Assembly (NCBI GenBank): GCA_014465955.1
Contig: JACTVT010000020.1
Location: 1-38,585 of the forward strand
Source of the DNA: Eubacterium sp.
Lineage (GTDB): Bacteria; Bacillota; Clostridia; Oscillospirales; Acutalibacteraceae
Direction: 5' to 3'
Length of the DNA: 38,585 bases
Shown here: one piece after another, positions 1-7,932 of the stretch
Position numbering within the stretch: the stretch's first letter is position 1
How the letters are laid out: each line of letters starts with the position of its first letter
The notes under the pieces: generated by a model
What the model saw: the letters and a program-made list of their open reading frames with translations, nothing else
What the model was told of the DNA's origin: nothing
Databases searched by the model: none
Program-made: the position numbers and the translations under genes

Positions 1-189
1 TCTCCTCAAACGACAATATTAACGATACAGTATACTTTCTTACTTTTCAAGTATATTCCTGTATTCAACAATTTACAACATTATTTTACATATTTTTCAA
101 TTTTTGTATATCTGTACAAATATCCAAACCGTAATTTATGCAATTTAACGAAAAACCCTGCTGATTTTTCATCAGCAGGGTGAAATTTT
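1..189. other. Intergenic region beyond guaA, with probable leftward promoter
   Basis: No gene is visible. This is the chromosomal DNA that followed guaA before the mobile element entered, because it carries a minus-strand terminator 9 bases from the left att repeat. On the minus strand a TTGTAA (73-78), a 17-base gap and TATACT (50-55) form a plausible promoter pointing left. The first bases of the window read AGGAGA on the minus strand, which looks like a ribosome binding site for a gene starting just outside the window. That gene itself cannot be seen. Confidence 0.5.
156..180 (-). terminator. Native guaA terminator, now separated from guaA
   Basis: Perfect 10-bp stem (CCCTGCTGAT / ATCAGCAGGG) with a 5-base loop, followed on the minus strand by TTTTT. 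It lies 9 bases beyond the left copy of the guaA stop codon. If the element is removed, guaA would run through its stop straight into this hairpin. This is direct evidence that the DNA left of position 190 is the original guaA downstream region. Confidence 0.85.
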
Positions 190-201
190 TTATTCCCACT
201 C
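190..201. repeat. att core repeat, left end
   Basis: TTATTCCCACTC, identical to 13734-13745. On the minus strand it reads GAGTGGGAATAA, i.e. Glu-Trp-Glu-stop of GuaA. It is followed at 211-216 by TTTTGC. The right end carries GCAAAA directly before its core copy, so the circular form would have the core flanked by this inverted pair, plausibly integrase core-binding arms. Confidence 0.85.
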
Positions 202-396
202 GATTCAGGGTTTTGCAACCGTAACATTTTAGCACAGGTAATATTGTTCACATTGTCCCGGCTATCAGTATTATCTAATACCTATTGCCTATAAAATTTT
301 CTGTTGCCATATTGTTGCCACACTATAATGGCTATTATCTAGTCAAATCAATTAGTAGAGGCTAAATTTAAAACTATTTTGTTTTCAATTAATGAA
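202..396. other. Left-end noncoding DNA of the element with arm-type repeats
   Basis: No coding sequence is seen. Two direct copies of TGTTGCCA lie at 302-309 and 313-320, with an 11-bp period. The same pair with the same period and orientation lies at the right end (13656-13663, 13667-13674). Paired short direct repeats near both ends of an integrase-driven element are typical of arm-type integrase binding sites; that role is inferred. Confidence 0.55.
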
Positions 397-834
397 TCAC
401 TTTTTGTTAAGCCTTTTTTTATAATCTTTACCCCAATCAATAAGGTCGTTTACATCTTTCTCTAAATATTCAAGGTCAGGTAACTCGATTGGCTTTTCAC
501 TTGGCTGAGAATGTTCAAAATAAGAATATTTTGTCATCATTTTTTCAATAAAATCAACATCATTTGATTTGATTACTTTTAGATATCTAATCTTTAATGA
601 TGAAATATTTTTACTATATCTAGTGACCAAGCCGTTTAACAACAATTTTTCGATGAGATATTCAATATCTGCCCTTACAATTGTGCAACAACTCTTGAGT
701 TTAGCATCGGCCAAATCATAATCCCCGTCTTCTCTCAATTTGCGTATTTTAGGTATAGATTCATCTTTTATCGTTTGTAATGAAGATATGGCATTAGTTT
801 TATTGTAGTCTCCTTTGTATATTGGCTCTCCCAT
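397..834 (-). CDS. C-terminal part of frameshifted RloC-like AAA ATPase
   Basis: This reads as a 145-aa protein but is best seen as the detached C-terminal end of the ATPase encoded at 852-2963. Reading upstream of its ATG in the same frame gives N-Y-I-E-L-R-N-S-P before MGEP. From memory of the family, long AAA_13-type ATPases carry an I-x-L-R segment, then a helical domain, then a tail with an M-T-K-Y-S-x-x-E-H-S-Q-P motif followed by a P-x-L-P segment; exactly that motif is visible near residues 99-120. The frame is -1 relative to the upstream gene. Whether this part is made alone, fused by ribosomal slippage, or is dead after an indel cannot be told from sequence. No strong independent ribosome binding site is seen before the ATG. 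Confidence 0.75.
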   Translation of the reverse strand: MGEPIYKGDYNKTNAISSLQTIKDESIPKIRKLREDGDYDLADAKLKSCCTIVRADIEYLIEKLLLNGLVTRYSKNISSLKIRYLKVIKSNDVDFIEKMMTKYSYFEHSQPSEKPIELPDLEYLEKDVNDLIDWGKDYKKRLNKK

Positions 835-851
835 AGGACTGTTTCTGAGTT

Positions 852-2963
852 CTATATAATTAAATTTGGAGGTTCTTTTGTTTCAGGATTTTCAAGTAAG
901 TACAGTTCCATACAATTTTTTAGTGTTTCTGCAAATGCAAGGCGATGTGTAAATACTATTACCTGTCTTTCAAAAGACAGTTTAACCAATTGTTCTGCCA
1001 CATTATCTTCATAGTTGTGATCTAAAGAATTTATTGGATCATCAAATATAAAAGCTTGTGTTTTATTAAGAGCGTTTAAATCAGCTAAAAAGGCAGCAAT
1101 AGAAACAACCCTATATTCACCCTCACTTAAAACTTCTTCTGTTTTCTTTTTTTCAAAAGCTCCTTTTATCGATATTCTATGAGAAGTCCTACCTTTTTTG
1201 CCATCCGATAACAATTCCACCTTTATCGATCGTGAAGGATTGAGTGCATTTAATTCATTTTCAAATCTTCTTACATACACCTCAGTAATCATTTTTTCAG
1301 ACAATGCATTCTTCGCTTTTGTAATACTATTGGTTTTTATACCAAGCTTAATATTTTTTAAGATAATAAGCTCCTTTTTCAATTTAATATTATTCTGATT
1401 CTCAAAAAACCATTTTTTACTTTGAAGTTCAATTCTATCCTTGCTTTGTTTTTCTGAATTATTAATGAATTCATCAATGGATTCAATCTGTTCCTTTATT
1501 CTTTTCGTTAATTCATCAAATTTGTTAAGTACTTCATTAACGCATACTACTTTTGGGCATTCTCCATTTTTCGGGTCATAATTGTATAACCAATTGGCTC
1601 TAATATATAGTTTATTCAACACATCATCAATGTAAGAAACAATATCATCAGGGAACATATTTGTAATAAGAGTTTGTTTTGTGTCACTTACATTGAGGTT
1701 CCTATTGATAAGTTCACTTAATTTTTGTGTCTTTTTATTTAAGCTTTCATATGCATCATTTTGCTTTTTTTCGAGGTCTGAAGCATATATTTCTGAAAAT
1801 TTAGCGTATCTTATTTTCGCCTCAGAAGAAAGCGGTTGCTGGCATAATACACACATATCTTTTGCATTATTTCCTTCAATTGAATCAGAAAATTTCTGTG
1901 CTGATTTCCACATATTTTTCCAAAGATCAGACCCAAACTCTTTAATACTTGAAACTTCTCTATATGTTTCTAACATATTTTCAAATTCATGACGAGTTTT
2001 AATTTGAATTTCGATGGAGTGAATATAATCTTCAACATTACTTTGATCCAATTGAGCATAAACAGAAGATATTTTATTTTTTAATTGTGAAAGTATATCT
2101 AATTGCTGAGATAGTTTTTTCTTGGTTTGAACAGGATTAGAATCATTGAATGCCTTTTCAATCAATTCTAATTGATTTTGATCTTTCTCTGTAAAATTTA
2201 TACATTTTTCAAAATCCTCAATCAATGAAAGTGTTTCCAATTCACTATATTTCTTACTTAAGTCAGAGGTTGATATTTCGTTAGGTACGCTTTTTAAATT
2301 TGAAGTTTTAGTATTGTATTCTGAACTTATCTCTTGGCTTATATACTCTGATATTTCAGCTAACTGAGTAAAAACATGTAATAATTTTGGTTCATAAATT
2401 GTTTCTGTTGATTTGTCCAAAAACCTTTGTGCTATTTTTGTATCATATATCCTGATCGGATAATTTTTATCATTTTTTAATGACCAATTAGATGTTGTAT
2501 CTTCACCATCACAAGAAAAGGTTAATGTTGCTTTTGCCGGAATATTTGTTTTTTCAAAAATATTGGAAAAAATGTTGATGTCGTCTTTAGGATTTTCAGC
2601 CTTTTTTAACACCTTAACATATGATGATTTGCCACAGCCATTTGTTCCGTACACTACATTTAGTCCTTTAGTGAATTCAAGTGGTTTTGTAGGCTTTAAT
2701 GCAGCCACTCCTTGTATGTTAGATATGCTTTTCAAAATAATATTACTATCATCGGACGTGACATCGTCCAAGTCTTCAGGAAGCTTTGTATCAAAAACAT
2801 AGAAACAATCGATATATCCGTATTCTTTGCAAACAAGTTTAAGTGCTCGCTTTTTGGTTTCCTCTATATCCTTACTTTTCCAAAGATTTATAAATGTATC
2901 TTTTTGCCAATCGCTTGATTTATCAAACCAAGACCTAACAATTGAAATAATATTAGCGTCCAT
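852..2963 (-). CDS. RloC/AAA_13-like ATPase, frameshifted near its 3' end
   Basis: This 703-aa protein is related to SMC/Rad50-like ATPases of defence loci. Visible parts are Walker A GTNGCGKS at residues 106-113, a long coiled-coil stretch, a CxxC hook (CVLC, roughly residue 370) as in RloC zinc hooks, an ABC signature LSEGE near 612, Walker B AFIFDDP at 637-643 and an H-loop histidine in FTHR near 673. The reading stops at TAG (852-854), shortly after the H-loop. The missing end of the family is found in the -1 frame at 397-834. The frames can be joined at the heptamer A-AAT-TTA (861-867), giving 855 aa. Known relatives act in phage defence, RloC as an anticodon nuclease; no anticodon-nuclease signature is claimed here. 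A ribosome binding site AAGGAAG precedes the ATG. The gene is divergent from the small HTH gene at 3104. Confidence 0.8.
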   Translation of the reverse strand: MDANIISIVRSWFDKSSDWQKDTFINLWKSKDIEETKKRALKLVCKEYGYIDCFYVFDTKLPEDLDDVTSDDSNIILKSISNIQGVAALKPTKPLEFTKGLNVVYGTNGCGKSSYVKVLKKAENPKDDINIFSNIFEKTNIPAKATLTFSCDGEDTTSNWSLKNDKNYPIRIYDTKIAQRFLDKSTETIYEPKLLHVFTQLAEISEYISQEISSEYNTKTSNLKSVPNEISTSDLSKKYSELETLSLIEDFEKCINFTEKDQNQLELIEKAFNDSNPVQTKKKLSQQLDILSQLKNKISSVYAQLDQSNVEDYIHSIEIQIKTRHEFENMLETYREVSSIKEFGSDLWKNMWKSAQKFSDSIEGNNAKDMCVLCQQPLSSEAKIRYAKFSEIYASDLEKKQNDAYESLNKKTQKLSELINRNLNVSDTKQTLITNMFPDDIVSYIDDVLNKLYIRANWLYNYDPKNGECPKVVCVNEVLNKFDELTKRIKEQIESIDEFINNSEKQSKDRIELQSKKWFFENQNNIKLKKELIILKNIKLGIKTNSITKAKNALSEKMITEVYVRRFENELNALNPSRSIKVELLSDGKKGRTSHRISIKGAFEKKKTEEVLSEGEYRVVSIAAFLADLNALNKTQAFIFDDPINSLDHNYEDNVAEQLVKLSFERQVIVFTHRLAFAETLKNCMELYLLENPETKEPPNLII

Positions 2964-3050
2964 TTTATCTTCCTTTACACTTAAATTATTAATTGAAATC
3001 TTTCGTATTACGTATTAAATGATAAAAATACTTCGGTTACTTATTGTATG

Positions 3051-3080
3051 TAGACTTTTTGTATTCACTTTGATTATACT
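3051..3080 (+). promoter_or_regulatory. Possible promoter of the small HTH gene
   Basis: TAGACT at 3051-3056, an 18-base gap and TATACT at 3075-3080 precede a GGAGG ribosome binding site (about 3090) and the ATG at 3104. It lies in the divergent space between the ATPase and the HTH gene, where an autoregulating controller could bind. No convincing palindromic controller box was recognised. Confidence 0.35.
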
Positions 3081-3103
3081 ATAAAACATGGAGGATTGCA
3101 ACG

Positions 3104-3313
3104 ATGGATATTATAAAAGTATTTGGTGACAACCTAAAAAAATATCGTACAGCTATGGAAATATCTCAAGAAGCATTTGCCGAAAAGTGTGGTATGCACC
3201 GTACCTACATAAGTGCCATCGAGTGTTACCGCCGCAGTATTTCGCTTGAAAATATACAACGTATCGCCGATGCACTTGAAATTGAAACATATAAATTATT
3301 TTTAGAGGGATAA
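3104..3313 (+). CDS. Small XRE-family HTH protein, controller-like
   Basis: A 69-aa protein that is almost entirely one Cro/CI-type helix-turn-helix. It has the pattern S-Q-E-A-F-A-E-K-C-G (helix 2), H-R-T-Y-I-S-A-I-E (recognition helix) and a tail typical of the fold. Size and content match controller (C) proteins of restriction-modification systems. Those delay nuclease expression after entry into a new host. It sits beside a DpnII-type operon but on the opposite strand, and 3 bases before an unknown 178-aa gene with which it is probably co-transcribed. It could equally regulate that gene or the divergent ATPase. GGAGG lies 8 to 9 bases before the ATG. Confidence 0.75.
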   Translation: MDIIKVFGDNLKKYRTAMEISQEAFAEKCGMHRTYISAIECYRRSISLENIQRIADALEIETYKLFLEG

Positions 3314-3316
3314 ATT

Positions 3317-3853
3317 ATGCCATCACACATTGTAGATTATGAATTGCCCGTAAGTAATCGAACTCAAATGAGAATAGATCTTATATCCTGTTTTCTGAAT
3401 GAATTTTCTGGCACTGGTCGAGGAAATAATGCATCACGATATCAATATAATGTTGAAACATATGGAAATTATGGTATTTACCTCAAACGACCTACACAAT
3501 TGAACAAGGGATTTGACTTTACGGTTAATGTAAAAGGCATGTATTTCAAAAAGAACAGACGATACAGCAATCCCAGTCATCAGGATATCTTTAACGCTTT
3601 GACATATTGCTTAAACACATACCCTGAAGAGTATAATACAGTAAGAAATGCAATTGTAGAAATTTACAACTGCGTTGATGCTGATTTGTCTCAAATCAAT
3701 GCATACTTTTGCGATCATGAAGGAACAGAACATCCTATCCAAATAATTCTGTTGGCTATTAAATGGTTGTTTATGGAGCAGGATTGTGCTTACTGGAATT
3801 ACTCTGGACGAAGAATGCTTTTTGAAGGACTTAATGAGCGAGGTTTAGTGTAA
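3317..3853 (+). CDS. Unknown 178-aa protein next to restriction genes
   Basis: I do not recognise a family with certainty. The protein is soluble, with no signal peptide or membrane segment. It has many aromatic residues and a conserved-looking C-terminal block (residues about 147-174) rich in Trp, Tyr and acidic residues: A-I-K-W-L-F-M-E-Q-D then Y-W-N-Y-S-G-R. Its start lies 3 bases after the small HTH gene with its own GAGGG site, so the two likely form one transcript. It ends 4 bases before the end of the convergent methylase gene. Position suggests a role in the restriction-modification or defence cargo; no activity is claimed. Confidence 0.6.
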   Translation: MPSHIVDYELPVSNRTQMRIDLISCFLNEFSGTGRGNNASRYQYNVETYGNYGIYLKRPTQLNKGFDFTVNVKGMYFKKNRRYSNPSHQDIFNALTYCLNTYPEEYNTVRNAIVEIYNCVDADLSQINAYFCDHEGTEHPIQIILLAIKWLFMEQDCAYWNYSGRRMLFEGLNERGLV

Positions 3854-3857
3854 ATTT

Positions 3858-4604
3858 TTATTTTCTAAACACAAACAAATACTCGTGTGCAATCAGCAAA
3901 AAGTTATATTTCACGCTATTTGTTTTCCAATATCCCGTTGCTTTGCAGTTGTGTTGCTCTTTGATAATCAATTCTTTAAGAGTAAATCCGGCATCTTGAA
4001 ATATTTTCATAACATCAAAAGACATTGGTATCATACAACCTTTTTGTCTTGTATCACCCATAAGTACAGCACAAAATTTATCTTTTTTCAAAACACGGTA
4101 GCTCTCTTCAGCTACCTTTTTCATTTCTTCAAGAAAATCTTTCACTTTGAGTTGCGACAAATCTCCGTCGATGCCATCGCTATATTTAATAATATCGGCA
4201 TATGGAGGATGTGTGCAAATCAGGTCAATACTTTCATCCGAAAGAAAATCTAAATTTCTTGCATCACCCTTATGGATATAAACTTTTCCGTTTGCACCTT
4301 CATGTTCAAAATTCACTTTTTCTTTACATCTGTTGAGTGCAACATCATTGACATCAACACCGATAATATCACGGTTCAAAAGCTTCGCTTCAACAAGGGT
4401 AGTTCCACCACCTGCAAATTGGTCAAGAACTACATCGCCCTCTTTTGAATATCTTAATATAATATTTCGTGGAATATAGGGCGACCAATTTCCACGCCAT
4501 TTTGCATCGTGAGTTGCCCAATCTCCACGCTTTGGAAACGACCAATGTGTTGTCATTTCCAACTCAAAATCATCAGGCTCCCATTTTGTAATTTTCTTTG
4601 CCAT
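3858..4604 (-). CDS. DNA methyltransferase, DpnA-like (second methylase)
   Basis: A 248-aa amino-methyltransferase of the N4-cytosine/N6-adenine type. The S-adenosylmethionine motif DQFAGGGT is at residues 61-68. The catalytic motif appears as THPPY at 131-135, with His in place of the usual first Asp, which is common in this branch. The SAM motif precedes the catalytic motif. It is the last gene of the four-gene operon. Its ATG overlaps the DpnII stop by one base (TAATG), implying coupled translation. In the classical DpnII system a second methylase, DpnA, also methylates single-stranded GATC DNA and protects incoming DNA. Assignment to that role rests on gene context; its target is not proven by sequence. 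Confidence 0.8.
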   Translation of the reverse strand: MAKKITKWEPDDFELEMTTHWSFPKRGDWATHDAKWRGNWSPYIPRNIILRYSKEGDVVLDQFAGGGTTLVEAKLLNRDIIGVDVNDVALNRCKEKVNFEHEGANGKVYIHKGDARNLDFLSDESIDLICTHPPYADIIKYSDGIDGDLSQLKVKDFLEEMKKVAEESYRVLKKDKFCAVLMGDTRQKGCMIPMSFDVMKIFQDAGFTLKELIIKEQHNCKATGYWKTNSVKYNFLLIAHEYLFVFRK

Positions 4605-5461
4605 TATTCAAAAACCTCTGTAATTATGCCATTTTCCAAATCTTTAATGTTATAAATGTGTTCCATAACATCAAAGGTTTCTTCAAGATTATGGCGAGCA
4701 CTTGTCCAACCTTTTCCATCGGTAAACCAAACAAAAGTAAAGCCGTCGATTGTGTCGGTTTCGAGAGCGAGTGTTTTGTAGCTGCGTGCTGTTTCATTTA
4801 ATTTACTTCCGCCACTGCCGTAAAAATTAGTTTCGATACCGTAAATCATATTAGGTGTCTTAACCACAAAATCAAAACGCTTTTCTGTTTTTCCTTGATT
4901 TGAAATAGCCGAAAGATCTATGTCCCATTTGTCGGTAATCTGATGAATATACATTTCTTTGAAATATGACTCATCTTTGACAAAACCTGCTTTTTGGATA
5001 AAACTTTCAACTAAGTTTTCCATTAAATGACCGCCACGATTTTTGCGTCCGTTGGAGTCAAGACCTGTTTCAACACCCGTTGCATAGTCCACCAAATTAT
5101 TCACTATATGATTTTCTATTAAATCAAAAAGTCTGGTTTTACGCATAAATACCTTATATTGCTCGACCGAAAGATTAGGCTTTTTAAAGTTATATGTATA
5201 GTCTCCATCACCATCAATCGCATATATTTCATTTGACCTAACTGCCAAAAGCAGAGGTATGCATTTTAAAGTTTCCGGATATTTGTTTATTAGGTTTTCA
5301 AAATCTGTTTCTATGTTATTAGAGCCGATAAGTGAGTTCAAAATATTAAGTTCAACCTTGATATTATCGACATTCCTGTGAACTTTTTCAAAATCTATGT
5401 AATAACCATAGTCTGCGATACTATCACGAAAGCCTAACAACCATTCGCTAAAATTTCTCAT
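4604..5461 (-). CDS. Type II restriction endonuclease, DpnII/MboI family
   Basis: A 285-aa protein matching the DpnII family in length and motifs. It includes the block GVETGLDSNGRKNRGG (129-144), FDFVVKT (196-202) and GIETNFYGSGGSK (208-220). The last two hold the D...E-x-N pattern expected for a metal-dependent PD-(D/E)xK-like site. Family members cut unmethylated GATC. The partner Dam-type methylase is two genes upstream and the second methylase directly downstream, so this is a complete restriction-modification set. A purine-rich AGAGGT precedes the ATG. Confidence 0.88.
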   Translation of the reverse strand: MRNFSEWLLGFRDSIADYGYYIDFEKVHRNVDNIKVELNILNSLIGSNNIETDFENLINKYPETLKCIPLLLAVRSNEIYAIDGDGDYTYNFKKPNLSVEQYKVFMRKTRLFDLIENHIVNNLVDYATGVETGLDSNGRKNRGGHLMENLVESFIQKAGFVKDESYFKEMYIHQITDKWDIDLSAISNQGKTEKRFDFVVKTPNMIYGIETNFYGSGGSKLNETARSYKTLALETDTIDGFTFVWFTDGKGWTSARHNLEETFDVMEHIYNIKDLENGIITEVFE

Positions 5462-5472
5462 ATATTTTACCT

Positions 5473-6315
5473 CTATTCAATATTAACAATAAGTTTATCA
5501 TCTTTAATCTTCCATTTAGATTTCTTTTGAACAAACGAATTATCATCGTTAATCAATCCGCAATCTTTGTAAATTTGTGTAACGCCACCAATATATCTAT
5601 GTGATTTATCTAGATTTAAAGTTTGAAGTTGTCCGTTGATTTCTACATTTACAGAAGAATTATTATCGTCAATAGAATTTCTAATTATCTGTGGAATAAT
5701 TAAAATCCTTGCACGAATATCGTTTGCTGTAATATTACGTTCTACTAGATAATCGTCAGAATTGTTTGTAACAGTTGAATCGGGTTGAGAGTATTGTTCG
5801 AGAATTTCTTTTAGCATATCCTGATCAAATACGGGCTTATAGGAAAACGCCACTCCGTTATCAATACACATATTCAACAATGTTTTGCCATCAATTAGGA
5901 TAGTTGGAATGTTAGGATTACTTTCAGCTTCATTTATAGCGCCTTTGGTAAACGAAGATGTTGTTATAAACACATTAATATAATTATTATTTAAGACATT
6001 TCCTTGCTTATCACGTTTAGTTGAACCTTTTAAATCTCGTATTTCTTTGGCCTGAACTTTGTTTGTTGGTTTATATCTTTTAGCTTGAACATAATAATTC
6101 ATTGTATCTATTCCCTGAAGGTCAATTCCCGGTCTGGAACAAGTTAAATCAATTCCATTGTCACCAACATATTTTGTTGTTACAACCTCTTGAAAGCCAA
6201 TCTTCTTTAAAAAATGATTTAAAAACAGTTCAAAATCTCTGCCTGTTGCAAAAGATTTATAAAGTCTTTCGACATAATTCTTTTCATCTGATGTTGATAG
6301 TTCTAAATATATCAC
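5473..6315 (-). CDS. Mrr-like restriction endonuclease
   Basis: A 280-aa protein. The N-terminal half is a typical Mrr_cat domain: F-L-x-x-x-G-F, then GDNGIDL at 51-57 with the catalytic Asp56, then YYVQAKRY at 74-81 supplying Q-x-K. A segment ITTSSFT (roughly 118-124) followed by an ILIDG segment completes the fold. The C-terminal 100 residues look like a separate domain of unknown role. Start is GTG at 6315 with GGAGG 7 bases upstream. It is embedded between dam and DpnII genes, 15 bases after dam. Mrr enzymes often cut methylated DNA, which would be surprising inside a methylating system, so specificity here is uncertain. A role as a second, differently specific nuclease is an inference. 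Confidence 0.8.
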   Translation of the reverse strand: MIYLELSTSDEKNYVERLYKSFATGRDFELFLNHFLKKIGFQEVVTTKYVGDNGIDLTCSRPGIDLQGIDTMNYYVQAKRYKPTNKVQAKEIRDLKGSTKRDKQGNVLNNNYINVFITTSSFTKGAINEAESNPNIPTILIDGKTLLNMCIDNGVAFSYKPVFDQDMLKEILEQYSQPDSTVTNNSDDYLVERNITANDIRARILIIPQIIRNSIDDNNSSVNVEINGQLQTLNLDKSHRYIGGVTQIYKDCGLINDDNSFVQKKSKWKIKDDKLIVNIE

Positions 6316-6330
6316 CTTTCAGCCTCCCCC

Positions 6331-7401
6331 TTAAAAATTACTGATAAGCAATTCCTTAATTTTTCCTCTTGCTTCGCTATTGCAGTTAATCATTCGAGTT
6401 GCTTCAACTCGCTTAATTCTATGTGCAGAATAGATATTATCAAAGAAATCATCGTCTGTATTTGAGTTCTTTGGATCGGAATTACTAATTACAATTTTTG
6501 CACCATTTTTATCCATTTCATCAACAAATTGTGCAAGCTCAATTTGAGCGTCATCATTAAACAAATTCTCAGTATATGCAGTAAAACTTGCTGTATCTGT
6601 AATAGGTCTATATGGAGGATCAAAATAAACAAAAGTATTTTCGTCAATAAAATCAGCCGACTCTCTGTAATCTCCACATATAATAGTAACTTTTTGCAAT
6701 TTCTCCGATACGGCTCTGAGATTTTTTTCATCACAGATCATAGGATTTTTGTAAGAACCCATAGGAACATTGAATAAACCCTTTTTATTTACACGGAATA
6801 AACCATTGAAACATGTCTTGTTAAGAAAAACCATCAATGCCGCTTTTTCAATATTGACGCTTTCATTTCCGTTGACCTTCAAATCATTAAAACGCTCACG
6901 CTTTTGCATATAATATACTTTACGATTTTCCGTATCTAACGGAATAAAATCGCTTTGCATAGTGTAAAGCGTTTCTATCAAAGCATCAATATCATCACGA
7001 ATAATTCGATAAGTATTGATAAGTTCAGCGTTAATGTCACTGATATAAACTTCATCTAAGTCATATTTACTAAGTATATCAAACAAAACAGCCCCGCCAC
7101 CAACAAACGGCTCGGCGTATTTGGTTATTTTGCCGTTTTCAAAAGGATAATATTGTTCAATTTCTTTAATAAGCTGACCTTTACCGCCTGCCCATTTCAA
7201 AAAGGGTTTAACTGCTTTTTCCTCGGTTCGATTATATCGAGTGCTTCTTGCATCTATGGGCTTTTCTGCGGAAGAAGGAATAATCCACATATTACCGACC
7301 ATAGTTGCTTCTTTAATTCTTTGTTCAGAGCACAAAACTGCCACTCTTCTTTGGGAGATGCCCCATTTATCAGCGGCTTCTCTTGCAGACATAAATTCCA
7401 T
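6331..7401 (-). CDS. Dam-type DNA adenine methyltransferase with N-terminal HTH
   Basis: A 356-aa class-alpha N6-adenine methylase. It has FLKWAGGKGQL (67-77, motif X), AEPFVGGGAV (96-105, SAM motif I) and YFDPPY (259-264, catalytic DPPY). These match Dam/DpnM, which methylate adenine in GATC. Residues 1-50 form an extra excisionase/MerR-like winged helix: SAREAADKWGISQRRVAVLC, followed by W-I-I-P. Such a domain is absent from Dam/DpnM and could let the methylase bind its own promoter; that is inference. It is the first gene of the operon, behind a promoter at 7440-7468. The ATG has GGAG 6 bases upstream. Confidence 0.9.
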   Translation of the reverse strand: MEFMSAREAADKWGISQRRVAVLCSEQRIKEATMVGNMWIIPSSAEKPIDARSTRYNRTEEKAVKPFLKWAGGKGQLIKEIEQYYPFENGKITKYAEPFVGGGAVLFDILSKYDLDEVYISDINAELINTYRIIRDDIDALIETLYTMQSDFIPLDTENRKVYYMQKRERFNDLKVNGNESVNIEKAALMVFLNKTCFNGLFRVNKKGLFNVPMGSYKNPMICDEKNLRAVSEKLQKVTIICGDYRESADFIDENTFVYFDPPYRPITDTASFTAYTENLFNDDAQIELAQFVDEMDKNGAKIVISNSDPKNSNTDDDFFDNIYSAHRIKRVEATRMINCNSEARGKIKELLISNF

Positions 7402-7439
7402 AACAAGCTCCTATTCCTGTACTGTGTGTCATTTACTAT

Positions 7440-7468
7440 ATTATATTCTAAATCTCGAATAATAGCAA
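7440..7468 (-). promoter_or_regulatory. Promoter of the restriction-modification operon
   Basis: On the minus strand TTGCTA (7463-7468), a 17-base spacer and TATAAT (7440-7445) lie about 40 bases upstream of the dam-like gene. The -10 is perfect and the spacing ideal. The HTH domain on the methylase makes this an obvious candidate for autoregulation. Confidence 0.65.
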
Positions 7469-7513
7469 TATCATATTTTAAGGTAGATGTAAAGTTTCAG
7501 AAACGAATAACAG

Positions 7514-7535
7514 CGGCAGGGATTGCTCCCTGCCG
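7514..7535 (-). terminator. Hairpin after tnpV
   Basis: A perfect 9-bp stem (CGGCAGGGA / TCCCTGCCG) with a 4-base loop, 10 bases past the tnpV stop codon. No clear T-run follows on the minus strand, so termination strength is uncertain. It separates the mobilization genes from the restriction operon. Confidence 0.55.
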
Positions 7536-7544
7536 TCGTTGTGT

Positions 7545-7922
7545 TTATACCGTGTAAATCAGTTCTGCATTTACAATTTCCATTGCACGATTACGAATAT
7601 TATTCATTTTCTGTATCCACAACATCATATCGGTTGCTTTAAGTTTTTCTGTAACACCTTCTTGTTTTGCTAATTGCTTAACGAGTGTATCATACATTTC
7701 GGTTGCTCTGACATCTACATCGTGCAAGTATGAATTGAGTTTACATTGAGTAAGCAGGGTTGTATAAAACGCCGGTTTATATTGTTTAATATATTCCTTA
7801 TGTTTTCTGCCCCAATGGCCGATTTTATAATTAGTATCAGTTGATATGAGATTTGGAATATATACATCACCTACAAGTGTGTAGCTAATGCCCGTGTTTT
7901 CGTCTGTAATATACTTTTTCAT
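7545..7922 (-). CDS. tnpV: TnpV-family transposon protein
   Basis: A 125-aa protein of the TnpV family, common in Clostridia mobile elements related to Tn4451 but of unknown function. Diagnostic parts are G-H-W-G-R-K-H, L-L-T-x-x-K-L-N-S-Y-L, and the C-terminal MNNIRNRAMEIVNAELIYT block. I chose the ATG at 7922 rather than an upstream ATG at 7949: AAGGAG lies 7 bases before 7922, while the longer form would start inside the relaxase gene. The start overlaps or nearly abuts the relaxase end (7933), so it is part of the mobilization transcript. Confidence 0.85.
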   Translation of the reverse strand: MKKYITDENTGISYTLVGDVYIPNLISTDTNYKIGHWGRKHKEYIKQYKPAFYTTLLTQCKLNSYLHDVDVRATEMYDTLVKQLAKQEGVTEKLKATDMMLWIQKMNNIRNRAMEIVNAELIYTV

Positions 7923-7932
7923 AAAATTCTCC

